A DNA stretch of 24,290 bases from Candidatus Flexifilum affinis (GTDB taxonomy: Bacteria > Chloroflexota > Anaerolineae > Aggregatilineales > Phototrophicaceae), in the NCBI GenBank assembly GCA_016713325.1, contig JADJPJ010000008.1:1-24290 (forward strand), given 5' to 3'. The number at the start of each line of letters is the position of its first letter. Position 1 is the stretch's first letter. Position numbers and translations under genes: made by a program. Below the pieces are notes generated by a model that saw nothing but the letters and a program-made list of their open reading frames with translations, did not search any database and had not been told where the DNA came from. Below, in pieces: positions 9,527 through 18,156 of this stretch.

Positions 9527-10450
9527 CTAGGTATAGCGGATACGCGGGTCGATGTAGGTGTAGATCACGTCGACGACCAGGTTCACAAACACAAAAGCCA
9601 CGGCAACAAGCAGGACTGTTCCCTGAATCATGGGGTAATCTCGGTCCAGGATCGCCTGAATGGACAGACGACCGACGCCGGGAAGGCCGAAAATGCTCTC
9701 TGTGATTACGGCGCCACCGAGCAAACTGCCGATCGACAGCCCAACGACCGTAATCACCGGAATGAGCGTGTTGCGCAGGGCGTGGACGAACAGCACTCGC
9801 CGCTCGTTCAACCCTTTCGAGCGCGCCGTTTGCAGATACGCCGCCGACAGGGCTTCCAGCATGTTGGCGCGCGTCAGCCGGGCGAGCAACGCTGCCTCAC
9901 CAATCGAGAGGGTGGTCACGGGGAGCACGAAGTGCTGCCACGTCTCTGCCCCTTGCACTGGCAGCGCGCGCAGCCCAACGGCAAATATCAGAATGAGCAT
10001 CGTGCCGAGCCAGAACGTCGGAATGGAGTAGAAAAATACGACGAACACGATGCTGACTTTGTCGATCCACGTCCCGCTCTTGACCGCAGTCAGCACGCCA
10101 ACACCTATGCCGATCAACGTGCCAATTGTCACGCTCAGCAGCGTCAGCAGAATCGTGAAGGGAAACGCCTTCAGGATCACTGAGAAAACGGGTTCGCCAA
10201 ACTTGACCGAACGCCCGAGATCACCTTGCAGCGCGCGGACCATAAACAGCGCCAACTGTTCCAGAACTGGGCGATCCAGTCCCAGGTTCTGGCGAATCTG
10301 CTCGATCAGTTCCGGCGATGCGCGGTCACCCGCCAGAATGACCGCCGGGTCGCCGGGCAGCGCGACCCGCAGCATGATGAAGACAACCGCCATGATCGTG
10401 AACACCAGCAGGATGGCGATAAGCATACGCCGCAGCAGGTATTGAGGCAT
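9527..10450 (-). CDS. Peptide/oligopeptide ABC transporter permease, DppB/OppB type
   Basis: This is the first permease of the importer, an intact 307-residue DppB/OppB protein. It begins with YLLRRMLIAILLVFTIMAVVF, the standard first helix. The motif DPAVILAGDRASPELIEQI and then LGLDRPVLEQ follow in the periplasmic region. The EAA loop is TARSKGLNERRVLFVHALRNTLIP-like near residue 215, with ESIFGLPGVGRL after it. The start is uncertain: ATG 10450 and GTG 10456 are in frame, and GAGGAA at 10459-10464 could serve either; I prefer the ATG. The binding-protein gene ends 103 bases upstream with a stem-loop between them, which would allow the binding protein to be made in excess. It pairs with the DppC-type permease immediately downstream. 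Confidence 0.93.
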   Translation of the reverse strand: MPQYLLRRMLIAILLVFTIMAVVFIMLRVALPGDPAVILAGDRASPELIEQIRQNLGLDRPVLEQLALFMVRALQGDLGRSVKFGEPVFSVILKAFPFTILLTLLSVTIGTLIGIGVGVLTAVKSGTWIDKVSIVFVVFFYSIPTFWLGTMLILIFAVGLRALPVQGAETWQHFVLPVTTLSIGEAALLARLTRANMLEALSAAYLQTARSKGLNERRVLFVHALRNTLIPVITVVGLSIGSLLGGAVITESIFGLPGVGRLSIQAILDRDYPMIQGTVLLVAVAFVFVNLVVDVIYTYIDPRIRYT

Positions 10451-10513
10451 AAGCACTCTTCCTCAGGGCCGTGCAAAATCAAGCGAGGCAGGAGCGACTG
10501 CCCTGCCCCCTGT

Positions 10514-10543
10514 GCTTATGCCCACCAGACCAGGGGCATAAGC
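10514..10543. other. Intergenic stem-loop between binding protein and permease genes
   Basis: GCTTATGCCC (10514-10523) and its exact complement GGGCATAAGC (10534-10543) flank a 10-base loop. It sits in the gap between the binding-protein stop and the DppB-type start. Such hairpins commonly protect the upstream message from 3' decay or attenuate transcription, raising binding protein over membrane subunits. There is no T tract, so partial rather than full termination is likely. Confidence 0.6.
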
Positions 10544-10553
10544 CGCGAATTAC

Positions 10554-12146
10554 TTATCCACCAAAGTGCGCGTTCCAGTACAGGAAGCTGAGATCCGGGT
10601 TAATCACCCAGTTCTGCAGCTCATTGCGGACGCCCGTCAGCGACGGCGGCGACACCAGGAAGATCCACGGCTGCAGTTCCATGATGAGCTCGCTGGCCGC
10701 GGTCACTTTTTCGTAACGCAGCGCCTGATCCAGCTCCGTATCGGCGGCCACCAGACTCGCCGTCAGATCGTCATTCACCATCCAGGCACGGTTGCTGCCG
10801 CCGCGGCGATCCGGGTCGAAGAAGTAGGTCAGGATGCTCGGGTCGGAATAGCCGTACCCCAGCAGGAACAGGTCGTGCGTGCCCGTCGTCGTCAGGTCGA
10901 TGAGCGCGCTGCGTTCCATCGGCTGAATCTCCAGCGGGATGCCGACCGCACGCCACTCGGCGTCGATCACCTGCGCGATGCGCATGTATTCATCTGAACT
11001 GGTCACGGCCAGCGGCACAGCCCACTCCGTGCCTTCCGGCGTCTCGCGCAGACCGTCGCCCGTCACGTCGACGTAGCCCAATTCGTCGAGCATAGCTGCC
11101 GCGCGTTCAGGATCGTACTGAACCGCTTTCGCATCCAGTTCCGGGTTGTGGCCCCAGATCGAAGACGGCAGCGGCTGGCCGACCGACTCGGCAAGGCTAT
11201 CATACGCCAGCGCGTTGACCTCATCCCGGTCGGTCGCGTAGGCGAGCGCACGGCGCAATTCGAGATTATCCCACGGGGCCTTCGAAGTGTTGAAGCCGAC
11301 GTAACGAAGTTCGTTCAACTGAGCGACATTGACCGTGATATCCGGGTTGGCTTCCACGTCCGGCAGGTTCTGCGTCGGAACGCCGGCGATGGTCACTTCA
11401 CCCGTTTCGAGCGCGGAGAGAATCGTCTGATCCTCGTCAAGGAACAGGACTTGAAATTCATCCGCCGGCACAGGACCGGGATAGTCGTACAGTTCCGGCG
11501 GCGCCCAGTTGAAGTCCGGGTTGCGTTCGAACAGCACGTAGTTATTGGTGTTCAGTTCCTTGAGCATGAACGGGCCAGCGCCAACCGGTGCGGTGCCAAA
11601 GCTCTCCGGCCCCAGCGCTTCATAGGCGGTCGGCGAGACGATTTCCAGATTGGCGAGCACGAAGAACAAGGGCGCGAAGGAGGACGCCAGATTCAGCTTG
11701 AGCGTATATTCGTCGACCACCTCGGTCGACAAGAGCAGGCCGATCAGGTCGGCGCCCTGCGATGCGCCCGTGTCCGGGTTGGCATACTTGTCGAGGTTGT
11801 ACTTAATCGCCTCGGCATTGACCGGGGTGCCATCGGTGAAGGTCGCGGTCTGGATCAGGTTGATGGTGAGCGACAGACCATCATCACCAATCTCCCACGT
11901 GTCTGCCAGAAAACCCACGTACTCCATGTTTTCATCACGCGTGAACAGTGTCGGGAACAGCGCGTAGTGCGGCCACGAATGCCAGGAGGTCACAAACGGA
12001 TCAAGCGATACATTCGATGCGCCATCAGCCACAACGATCCGGCCACCCTGAGGCAGATCCTGAGCCGACGTCGCAAGGACGCCCGACAAAACGACGACCA
12101 ACAGCAGACTGAAGAGGACACGGGTGGAGCTCTTGCGTAGCGTCAT
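10554..12146 (-). CDS. ABC transporter substrate-binding protein, family 5 (DppA/OppA-like)
   Basis: This is the extracytoplasmic solute-binding protein of a peptide-type importer (SBP_bac_5, cluster C), intact at about 530 residues. MTLRKSSTRVLFSLLLVVVLS and a following ATSAQD form a Sec signal peptide with likely cleavage after Ala. No lipobox cysteine is present, so anchoring must differ from Gram-positive lipoproteins. The mature protein shows the family features: VSLDPFVTSW near the N-terminus, ADTWEIGDDGLSLTINL, FTDGTPVNAEAIKYNLD, and VGAGPFMLKE. I chose ATG 12146 because it gives a clean signal peptide and has AAAGG upstream; an in-frame TTG or ATG further upstream would add 18 residues without one. 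It heads the transporter operon. Ligand is not predictable beyond peptide or peptide-like. Confidence 0.92.
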   Translation of the reverse strand: MTLRKSSTRVLFSLLLVVVLSGVLATSAQDLPQGGRIVVADGASNVSLDPFVTSWHSWPHYALFPTLFTRDENMEYVGFLADTWEIGDDGLSLTINLIQTATFTDGTPVNAEAIKYNLDKYANPDTGASQGADLIGLLLSTEVVDEYTLKLNLASSFAPLFFVLANLEIVSPTAYEALGPESFGTAPVGAGPFMLKELNTNNYVLFERNPDFNWAPPELYDYPGPVPADEFQVLFLDEDQTILSALETGEVTIAGVPTQNLPDVEANPDITVNVAQLNELRYVGFNTSKAPWDNLELRRALAYATDRDEVNALAYDSLAESVGQPLPSSIWGHNPELDAKAVQYDPERAAAMLDELGYVDVTGDGLRETPEGTEWAVPLAVTSSDEYMRIAQVIDAEWRAVGIPLEIQPMERSALIDLTTTGTHDLFLLGYGYSDPSILTYFFDPDRRGGSNRAWMVNDDLTASLVAADTELDQALRYEKVTAASELIMELQPWIFLVSPPSLTGVRNELQNWVINPDLSFLYWNAHFGG

Positions 12147-12281
12147 TCTTCCAACCTTTCGTAAGCGCACAAACCCAGGACGTGCAAATCTGGTCAACAT
12201 ACGTGAATGGCCCGTTTAGCCCCCTTTCGCTCTTTATGGATACTGCACCTACTGCGACGCCAGGTTGCGCCGCTGCGTGCA
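12147..12281. promoter_or_regulatory. Intergenic region upstream of the transporter operon
   Basis: This 135-bp gap lies between the stop of the class A hydrolase and the binding-protein start. It presumably holds the transporter promoter, but I cannot pick a convincing -35/-10 pair. GCACAAA (12167-12173) and GTGCAAA (12182-12188) resemble half-sites of the operator at 3079-3106 but in outward orientation, so a link to the same regulator is only suggestive. Confidence 0.3.
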
Positions 12282-13202
12282 TCAGGTCGTCTGCGCCTTG
12301 TAGTGGTCATAGACCCGCTTGCCGATCGTGCCAAGCGCCGATTCCACCTCAAAGAAGCGCTGGTTACGGGCTTCGGGCTTCTGCCAGTAGTCTTCGTCGT
12401 TCCATACAGCGAAGGTGGTGATGGCGACATGACTGTTGTCCGCAATCGTCATGACTCCGCTGTCATTGCAGAAGCTGCCGATCGTCCCGGTTTTATGCGC
12501 GAAGGGAACCCCCGGCGGCAGGAAGCGGGGCAGACGCTGATTGAACTGCTGCGTGAGCAGAATGCCGATCAACTCGTCCTTGAGCGGGTCCTGCACGATT
12601 TCGCCCGTGTAGAGCATGACGTTGAGGCGCGTCATCGACGCTGCGGAACTCACGTTATTGTCGCTGGTGCGGCTGAAGGCCACGCCATCGCGCAGGATAT
12701 CATTTACATTCGCCCACGCGCGGATTTCCTCCACCGGCCTCCCGGCCATTTCCGGGGGATACAGACACTTGAGCAGGTCCTTGCAGTTCATCTTGAAGAA
12801 GACATCGGTGAGGCCGAGCGCGTGCATCGCGTCTTCAACCACCTGCGCGCCGCCGAGCAGTTCGACCGTCATGTCCGTCGCGGTGTTGTCACTGATGATG
12901 ATCATGAGCGTGATCAGGTCGCGACGGGTGGGCTGCAACCCCGCATTGAAGAACGGCAGAATGCCACTGCCCGGACTCTTGTCCGCGTCGTCCAGCGGCA
13001 CCCGGTCATCGAGTGAGAATTTCCCGGCGGCGATCTGCTGTCCAACGGTTGCGAGGATCGGAATCTTGAACACGCTGGCCATCGGATACAACAGGTCCCC
13101 ATTGATTTCGACCTGTTCTCCCGACTCAATGTGGGTGATGGCGATACCCGCTTCGATGTGTGACTCAGTCAGAACTGACCGAAGTTGTTGTTCGAGCGAC
13201 AC
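12282..13202 (-). CDS. Class A beta-lactamase-like serine hydrolase (beta-lactamase2, PF13354)
   Basis: This intact protein of about 306 residues has the three hallmarks of class A penicillin-recognising enzymes. Counting from GTG 13202 these are SVFK (about 43-46, nucleophile Ser), SDN (about 104-106) and KTG (about 237-239, in FAHKTGTIG). I cannot see a clear ExxLN omega-loop signature, the site of the deacylating glutamate in true class A beta-lactamases, so antibiotic hydrolysis is uncertain and a peptidase or esterase role is possible. No signal peptide is visible, unusual for a beta-lactamase. I chose GTG 13202 because GGGGGAG lies three bases upstream; GTG 13253 would add 17 residues without a good ribosome site. 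It lies 80 bases downstream of the shared motif at 13282-13299 and upstream of the peptide importer on the same strand. Confidence 0.88.
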   Translation of the reverse strand: MSLEQQLRSVLTESHIEAGIAITHIESGEQVEINGDLLYPMASVFKIPILATVGQQIAAGKFSLDDRVPLDDADKSPGSGILPFFNAGLQPTRRDLITLMIIISDNTATDMTVELLGGAQVVEDAMHALGLTDVFFKMNCKDLLKCLYPPEMAGRPVEEIRAWANVNDILRDGVAFSRTSDNNVSSAASMTRLNVMLYTGEIVQDPLKDELIGILLTQQFNQRLPRFLPPGVPFAHKTGTIGSFCNDSGVMTIADNSHVAITTFAVWNDEDYWQKPEARNQRFFEVESALGTIGKRVYDHYKAQTT

Positions 13203-13281
13203 AGGCTCCCCCAGGTGAGATGGATCGGCGCTCAGCAGGCGCCGCGCAGCCACAGGACCACGTTATAACACGAAGTGGAAT

Positions 13282-13317
13282 GCAATGAAGTGTGCAAAGT
13301 GCCCGGAAATAGCACAT
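13282..13317 (-). promoter_or_regulatory. Shared regulatory motif, copy 2, with degenerate inverted repeat
   Basis: GCAATG, three bases, TGTGCAAAG (13282-13299) matches copy 1 exactly in its fixed positions. After 12 more bases comes GCACA (13312-13316), the same distance as in copy 1 (3101-3105), so both the direct and inverted parts are kept. It lies 80 bases upstream of the chosen start of the class A hydrolase, in a 204- to 255-bp gap. A GTTATAAC at 13262-13269 could supply a -10 element, but its spacing to TTGCAC is too long for a standard promoter. Confidence 0.5.
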
Positions 13318-13457
13318 ATCCTATCAAGTATTCAGCATAACCCCAACCGTGACACGCGGATATGGCGTAATGATCTGAGGGAGGCTCATCAGGGGCGACA
13401 GACTGGTCGTCCCCGCATCCTCCGAGGACCCATGTTCGGCCGCGCCCCCGAATGCCC

Positions 13458-15197
13458 TTACGCAGGCACATCCGCGCGTCGGGTCGCCGTGAAAGTGCCA
13501 TTCGGCTGGCTGATCTTCGCCGCGGTGACCAACCCATTTTCGACAACAAATTCGATGCTGAAGCCGGTCAACCCCTTCAGGTTGAAGGTCGTTCCCTGAT
13601 ACGGTTCGAGGATGACATCGCCCTGCCCCGGCACGGACGCCAGCAGCGAGTCCTCACCGCGGAGCGCGATCGTCACTGTCATGCCCATCAATTCGTACTC
13701 GCCGACAAACTGCTCCAGAAATGCCTTATTCTTCATGCTGGAGTCGGCCATACGCGTGAACACGATCGGCGCGACCGTCGGTTCCAGGGGCAGGGACACT
13801 TTCTCGACATTGCCCTTCACATCAAGGTGAAAGTGCAGCTTGAACGACACATCGACGGGTTCGAGGGTCGCTTCGAAAATGTCGTAGTGATAGTGTTCCA
13901 TCTTCAGCTCCAGCCGATTGTAGGCCGCCGTGAGCTTCCCCTCAGCCTCGGTGATTCTGAACACGCCATAGCCGGGATGTTCGAAGTCGCCCGCATAATC
14001 GCTCAGCGGATGGGAGGGTTGGGTATCCGGCTTGCGATCGCTCGAACTCTCTGCCTTGGCTTTCTTCGCCTCGTCCTTCATTTTGTCGACGAGACTCTTG
14101 AGCTTGCCGTTATGGTCGAAGTGCTCCAGTCCCAGCAGGGCTTCGTAAATGCGGAAGGTGGCGACTTCGGTCAGGAAGGTGCCGTTGCGGTTGGTCAGCG
14201 TGACCACCCCCACATTCCGCGCCGGGATAAACGACACGAGCGCGGAGAAACCGTCGATGTTGCCGCCATGCTGGAGCATGGTCTCCCCGTTGAAGGTATG
14301 GATGAACCAGCCGAGTCCGTAGCTGACCAGATCGCTGCCAAAGAGTTCGCGCCACAGCGCTTCGGAGATCACCATCTGCGGAGAATGAAGTTGACGGGTA
14401 TTCGGCTCCGGAAATGATCTGCCGCTCGCCGAACTTGCCGCTGCCCAGATGCAGCTTGATCCACTGCGCCATCTCGTTCGGGGTCGCATTGATCGACCCA
14501 GCGGGACCCACTTCGTTGATGTTGCGGAAGTCGATCCGGCGCAGTTCATCCTCTTTTTCGTCGTACGGCAGCGCATGGTCCGGATAGTTCTGCATGTCAT
14601 CGACCGAAAAATTCGCAGTGTGCATGTTTAGCGGTTCGAAGATGCGCGTGCGTACGACCTCTTCCCAGGTCGAGCCGGCGACTTTGCCCGCCAGATAACC
14701 GGCGGTCATATACATCAGGTTCTGGTACTGCCAGACGGCACGGAAATCGCGACCGGTTCCAGGTGCTGCAAGCGACCGAGCATCTCTTCGCGGGTGGAGG
14801 TCGAGTTGTACCACATCAGATCGTGGCGCGGCAGCCCTGAACGATGACACAGCAGATCGCGCGGTGTCATGCGTGCCGAAGCGAAATCATCTTTGAGTTT
14901 GAAGTTCGGCAGGTAATCGCGAACGGGTTTATCCCATTCGAGCTTACCCTCATCCACCATGACGGCGACCGCCGCAGCGGCAAACGCCTTGCTCGACGAG
15001 CCGATGGCGAACATGGTATCCGCCGTTACCGGGAGACTTTGCTCGAGATCGCGCAGGCCGAAACCTTCCGCCAGAAGGACTTCCCCGTCCTTGACGACCG
15101 CGATTCCCATGCCGGGCACTTTCCATTCGGCCATCCGGTCGGGCAGCCATTCGGCCAATGCCGCCGTCACCTTGTTTTTCGCTTCCTGATTGTCCAT
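13458..15197 (-). CDS. Serine hydrolase, beta-lactamase family (S12) with two C-terminal barrel domains, frameshifted
   Basis: This is a close relative of the 7072-8529 hydrolase. From ATG 15197 it shows SSSK (nucleophile motif), HRSGLPRHDLMWY, then, after a frame change near 14750, WQYQNLMYMTAGY (YQN motif) and VGPAGSIN. A second frame change near 14400 leads to LQHGGNIDGF (HGG replacing KTG) and the C-terminus. The first barrel domain starts near YAGDFEHPGYGVF (about 13990). It is followed by an extra segment of about 95 residues beginning near VGEYELMGMTVTI (13700 to 13458), which looks like a second lipocalin-like barrel missing from the paralogue. AAGAGGGG lies upstream of the start. There is no signal peptide. 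The corrected length is about 579 residues. Substrate is unknown. Confidence 0.85.
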
Positions 15198-15227
15198 GCG
15201 TGAATTCCCCTCTTGCCTGCAAATCAT

Positions 15228-15580
15228 GTGCGACGGCGAGGACCAAGTGCGTCACGCCGACCATTCTGAAGATAGGTGTGAAACAGGGCGGTCAGCGCGA
15301 TCATGATGCCCGGCAACACGATCAGATCCGTTCCGCCGTGAAAATGCGTGCGCATCAGTGAGCATGTTGCCCACGACGGCCACGACAGTCGGGCAGTGCA
15401 ATAAAAGTAGCACAGCCGACAGGAATGTGCAATAAATTGTGCAATCGATTGAGGGAACCGCAAGGGTGCGGCATACGGGAACTGGTAAGCAATCGGTCAA
15501 GGCTTTCACGTCCTGCGATGCATCAAGAACGAACCATACGACCGGGGCGGATTGGCCGCGTGCCATCCGCCCCACGCTAT
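15228..15580. promoter_or_regulatory. Gene-free region upstream of the S12 hydrolase, with repeated TGTGCAAT sites
   Basis: No convincing coding sequence is present in these 353 bases. TGTGCAAT occurs twice (15426-15433 and 15438-15445), 12 bases apart, forming copy 3 of the shared motif at 15429-15446. AGTGCAATA at 15395-15403 and GCACA at 15410-15414 are further related half-sites. Reading toward the hydrolase on the minus strand, TTGCAC (15432-15427) and TACTTT (15409-15404) are 17 bases apart and may be a weak promoter, placing the site over the -35 as at 3081-3104. The promoter would give an untranslated leader of about 200 bases. Confidence 0.4.
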
Positions 15581-18020
15581 CTACAGCGTTACGCTCACCG
15601 GCTCACCGTGAGTGGTCACCACAGCCGCGCAAGCGCCATCAGGCTGCACCCAGTGCTCCGATGCGCCATCCGCGACAATCACGCGGAACTGACGCGCTTC
15701 CCGCATCCCTGCGTAGCGCCCCCGACGCGCGTCGATGGTCAGACGACGTGCTGCATCGTCCCAGCGCAGCGGCGTGAAGCTGAACTCCCCACGCTCGTAG
15801 TCATAACCGTCGCCCGCGTCCTCGTAGAGATCGAAACGGCCGTCACTGCCGGGGAAGATCACCAGATCGAGCGACTCAGCGTTTGCCCTTCGCCGGTATG
15901 CTGGATGTGCGCGCCCATCGGCAGAATCGAGCCGGCGCGCACGTAGAGCGGCATGATGTCCAGAGGGGCATCGGCGACAATCGTCTGTCCGCCCGCATAG
16001 CGCCGGCCGGTCCAGAAATCGTACCAGTCGCAGCCCGCCGGGAGATAGACGCTTCGGGTCCGTTCAACGCCTTCCAGCGCGCGCGAGCCGACGTCATAGT
16101 GCATCGGTCGAGTGACCGGGTTGACCAGCAGCGCCGGACCAAACAGGTACTGATCGTCGATGGCGTAGGTGCGCGGGTCGTGCCGGAAATCGAAGGGGGA
16201 GCGCACGAAGCATGGTCTGGTCGCGATGCGTGACCAGGCCCGCAAGCGAGTAGATATACGGCATCAGGCGGTAGCGCAGACGCAGGAACTTCGCCAGCGC
16301 CTCGTACATCGGCTCGCCTGGCTCGCCGAAGCGCCAGATTTCACGTGGGGTGTCTGTGCCGTGCGAGCGGAACATCGGCAGAAACGCCCCATACTGAAAC
16401 CAGCGCACATAGAGTTCGCGGTAGCCCAGATCCTCGACCCCCGCATCGTAATCGCCGCTCCAGAACCACAGGTCAGGCTTGTTGCGTACAAAGAACGCGC
16501 CAATATCCAGCGTCCAGTACGGCATCCCGGTGATGCAGAAATTCAGCCCCGCTGGAATTTGAGCGCGCAGTGTTTCCCAGTTGGCGCTGACATCGCCTGA
16601 CCAGGTGATGGTCGCATAGCGCTGCTGACCAAGAAACGCCGAGCGGGTCAGGTTGACGACTCGCTTCTGGCCAGTGACGCGGCGCTGTCCCTCGTAGATG
16701 CCCTGCGAGTGCAGCAGCGAGTAGGCATTGGCATACTCGGGATCGAGGTAGGTTTTCGCTTCCTCCGTGTTGATTCGCAGGCGCTCTTCGGGTTCAGGCC
16801 TGTGCGCGCCGTTCCAGTCGGCCTCGAACGGCTCGGTGCAGTCGCACCACCACGCGTCAAGGCCGTGACAGAACAGGCCTTCGTAAGCCTGTTTCCAGTA
16901 CATCTCGCGCGCCCCAATCTGGAAAGCGTCGTAGGTCGCGCGATTGCCGAGCAGGAATCCGTGCTCATGCATTTCCTGCCAGTTGTCACCCCCCTGCCGC
17001 ATGATCGGCCAGATCGAGATCATAAGCTGTGCATTCAGGCGGTGGAGGTCGACGGCCATCCGGTCGGGATCCGGAAAGCGCGCGGCGTCAAACGTCTTCT
17101 GTCCCCACAGCTCGCCCGGCCAGGACTGCCAATCCAGCACGATACAGTCGAGCGGCAAACCGCGCTCGCGGTACTCCGACACGACCTGAACCAGCTCCTC
17201 CTGCGTCGTGTAACGTTCCTTCGATTGAACGTACCCGAAGGCCCACCGGGGCAGCAGCGGCGCCTTGCCGCTCAACTGGCGCACGGCGGCGACGATCCGG
17301 TCAAATTCCGGGCCGTAGACGAAGAAGTAGTCCAGCTCATCGTCAAACTCCGACCAGACATACGACCCAAAAGCGTCGTCGTGGAAGGTCATCAGTGAAT
17401 AGTTGTCAAAAACGATCCCATAGCCGCGCGTCGAAACCAGCACAGGCACGACGGCTTTCATGTTTTGCTGGTACAGGTACTGATGCTGACCGCGAAGGTT
17501 CATCATGCCTTCTTCGTGCGAACCCAGGCCGTACAGTGCCTCCCCCTCCGCCCAGACGAAGTCGAGTCGGGTGTGATAGGCTGTCCGGTCAACAACTTTC
17601 CGGGTTTCGCGCGCCCGCAGGCGAAACCATCCGCGCCTTCCTGTTCCAGCGTCTCGGCGGTCTCATCAAAGACCGACCTGACCACCTCGGCGGGGATCAG
17701 CGTCTTGCCGCCTCGCTCGGGTTCGCGGGTGAGCAGATTGCCCGACGCGTCCAGGTAAGTGAACGCTCCCGTCAGGCGATGGATGTGAATGGCGAGTTCC
17801 GCCGTCGAAAAGATGATCTCGTGCCGGTCTCGTCGATCGCAAAATCGGCGAAAGGCATCGTTGGCGGCAGCACGGCCAGGCTTGGCCGGTCGCTGAGAGC
17901 AGCCTCAAGCGTATAGCGAATACGAACAATGTGAGCGCTGTAGGGCGACAGAGCAATCAATCCGTCGGAGGTGTGGAGCAGCAGTCCATCAACCTGCCGC
18001 GAAAAAGATTCGATCTTCAA
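15581..18020 (-). CDS. GH31 alpha-glycosidase (alpha-xylosidase/alpha-glucosidase type), frameshifted
   Basis: This retaining alpha-glycosidase of family GH31 would cut alpha-xylosidic or alpha-glucosidic ends of plant or storage oligosaccharides. The central barrel (17506-16210) is in one frame and shows GYVQSKERY, LDCIVLDWQSWPG, the nucleophile motif DAWWCDCTEP with Asp at 16841-16843, and WSGD with the likely acid/base Asp at 16592-16594. The TEP after the nucleophile resembles alpha-xylosidase-type members. The C-terminal barrels (GRFDLYEDAGDGYDYERGEF) end at TAG 15581-15583. Frame changes occur near 17815, 17627, 16205 and 15880. The start appears to be TTG 18018-18020 with GGGAG about nine bases upstream. 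Corrected length of about 810 residues fits the family. No signal peptide, so it probably acts on imported sugars. It is unrelated in theme to the peptide locus. Confidence 0.9.
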
Positions 18021-18048
18021 GATGTGGAACTCCCGAGTGAAAATATGA

Positions 18049-18089
18049 GAAAATGGGGCACAAAAACAGGATATACCATCCCATTTTTC
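18049..18089. promoter_or_regulatory. Inverted repeat between divergent GH31 and URO-D genes
   Basis: GAAAATGGG (18049-18057) is complemented by CCCATTTTTC (18080-18089), with one extra T and a 22-base spacer. It lies in the 136-bp divergent gap, where both promoters must be. The wide spacing fits two half-sites for a tetrameric or looping regulator, or simply a weak hairpin. No good -35/-10 pair could be chosen with confidence. Confidence 0.3.
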
Positions 18090-18156
18090 ACGGTATCGTT
18101 GGGGGAAATGAGCGTTCCCTTCTTTGAATCATACCTCGCTTTGAAAGGTCGAAGTC

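Noticed and set aside
11148..12140. Long plus-strand ORF of 330 residues opposite the binding-protein gene
   Set aside because: It is the antisense of a clean family 5 binding protein; its Arg/Gln/His-rich composition is that of a GC-rich shadow frame.
15224..15463. Minus-strand ORF of 79 residues in the gap upstream of the S12 hydrolase
   Set aside because: Its N-terminal half overlaps the repeated TGTGCAAT sites, it has no ribosome site and no recognisable family, so I treat it as a chance ORF.
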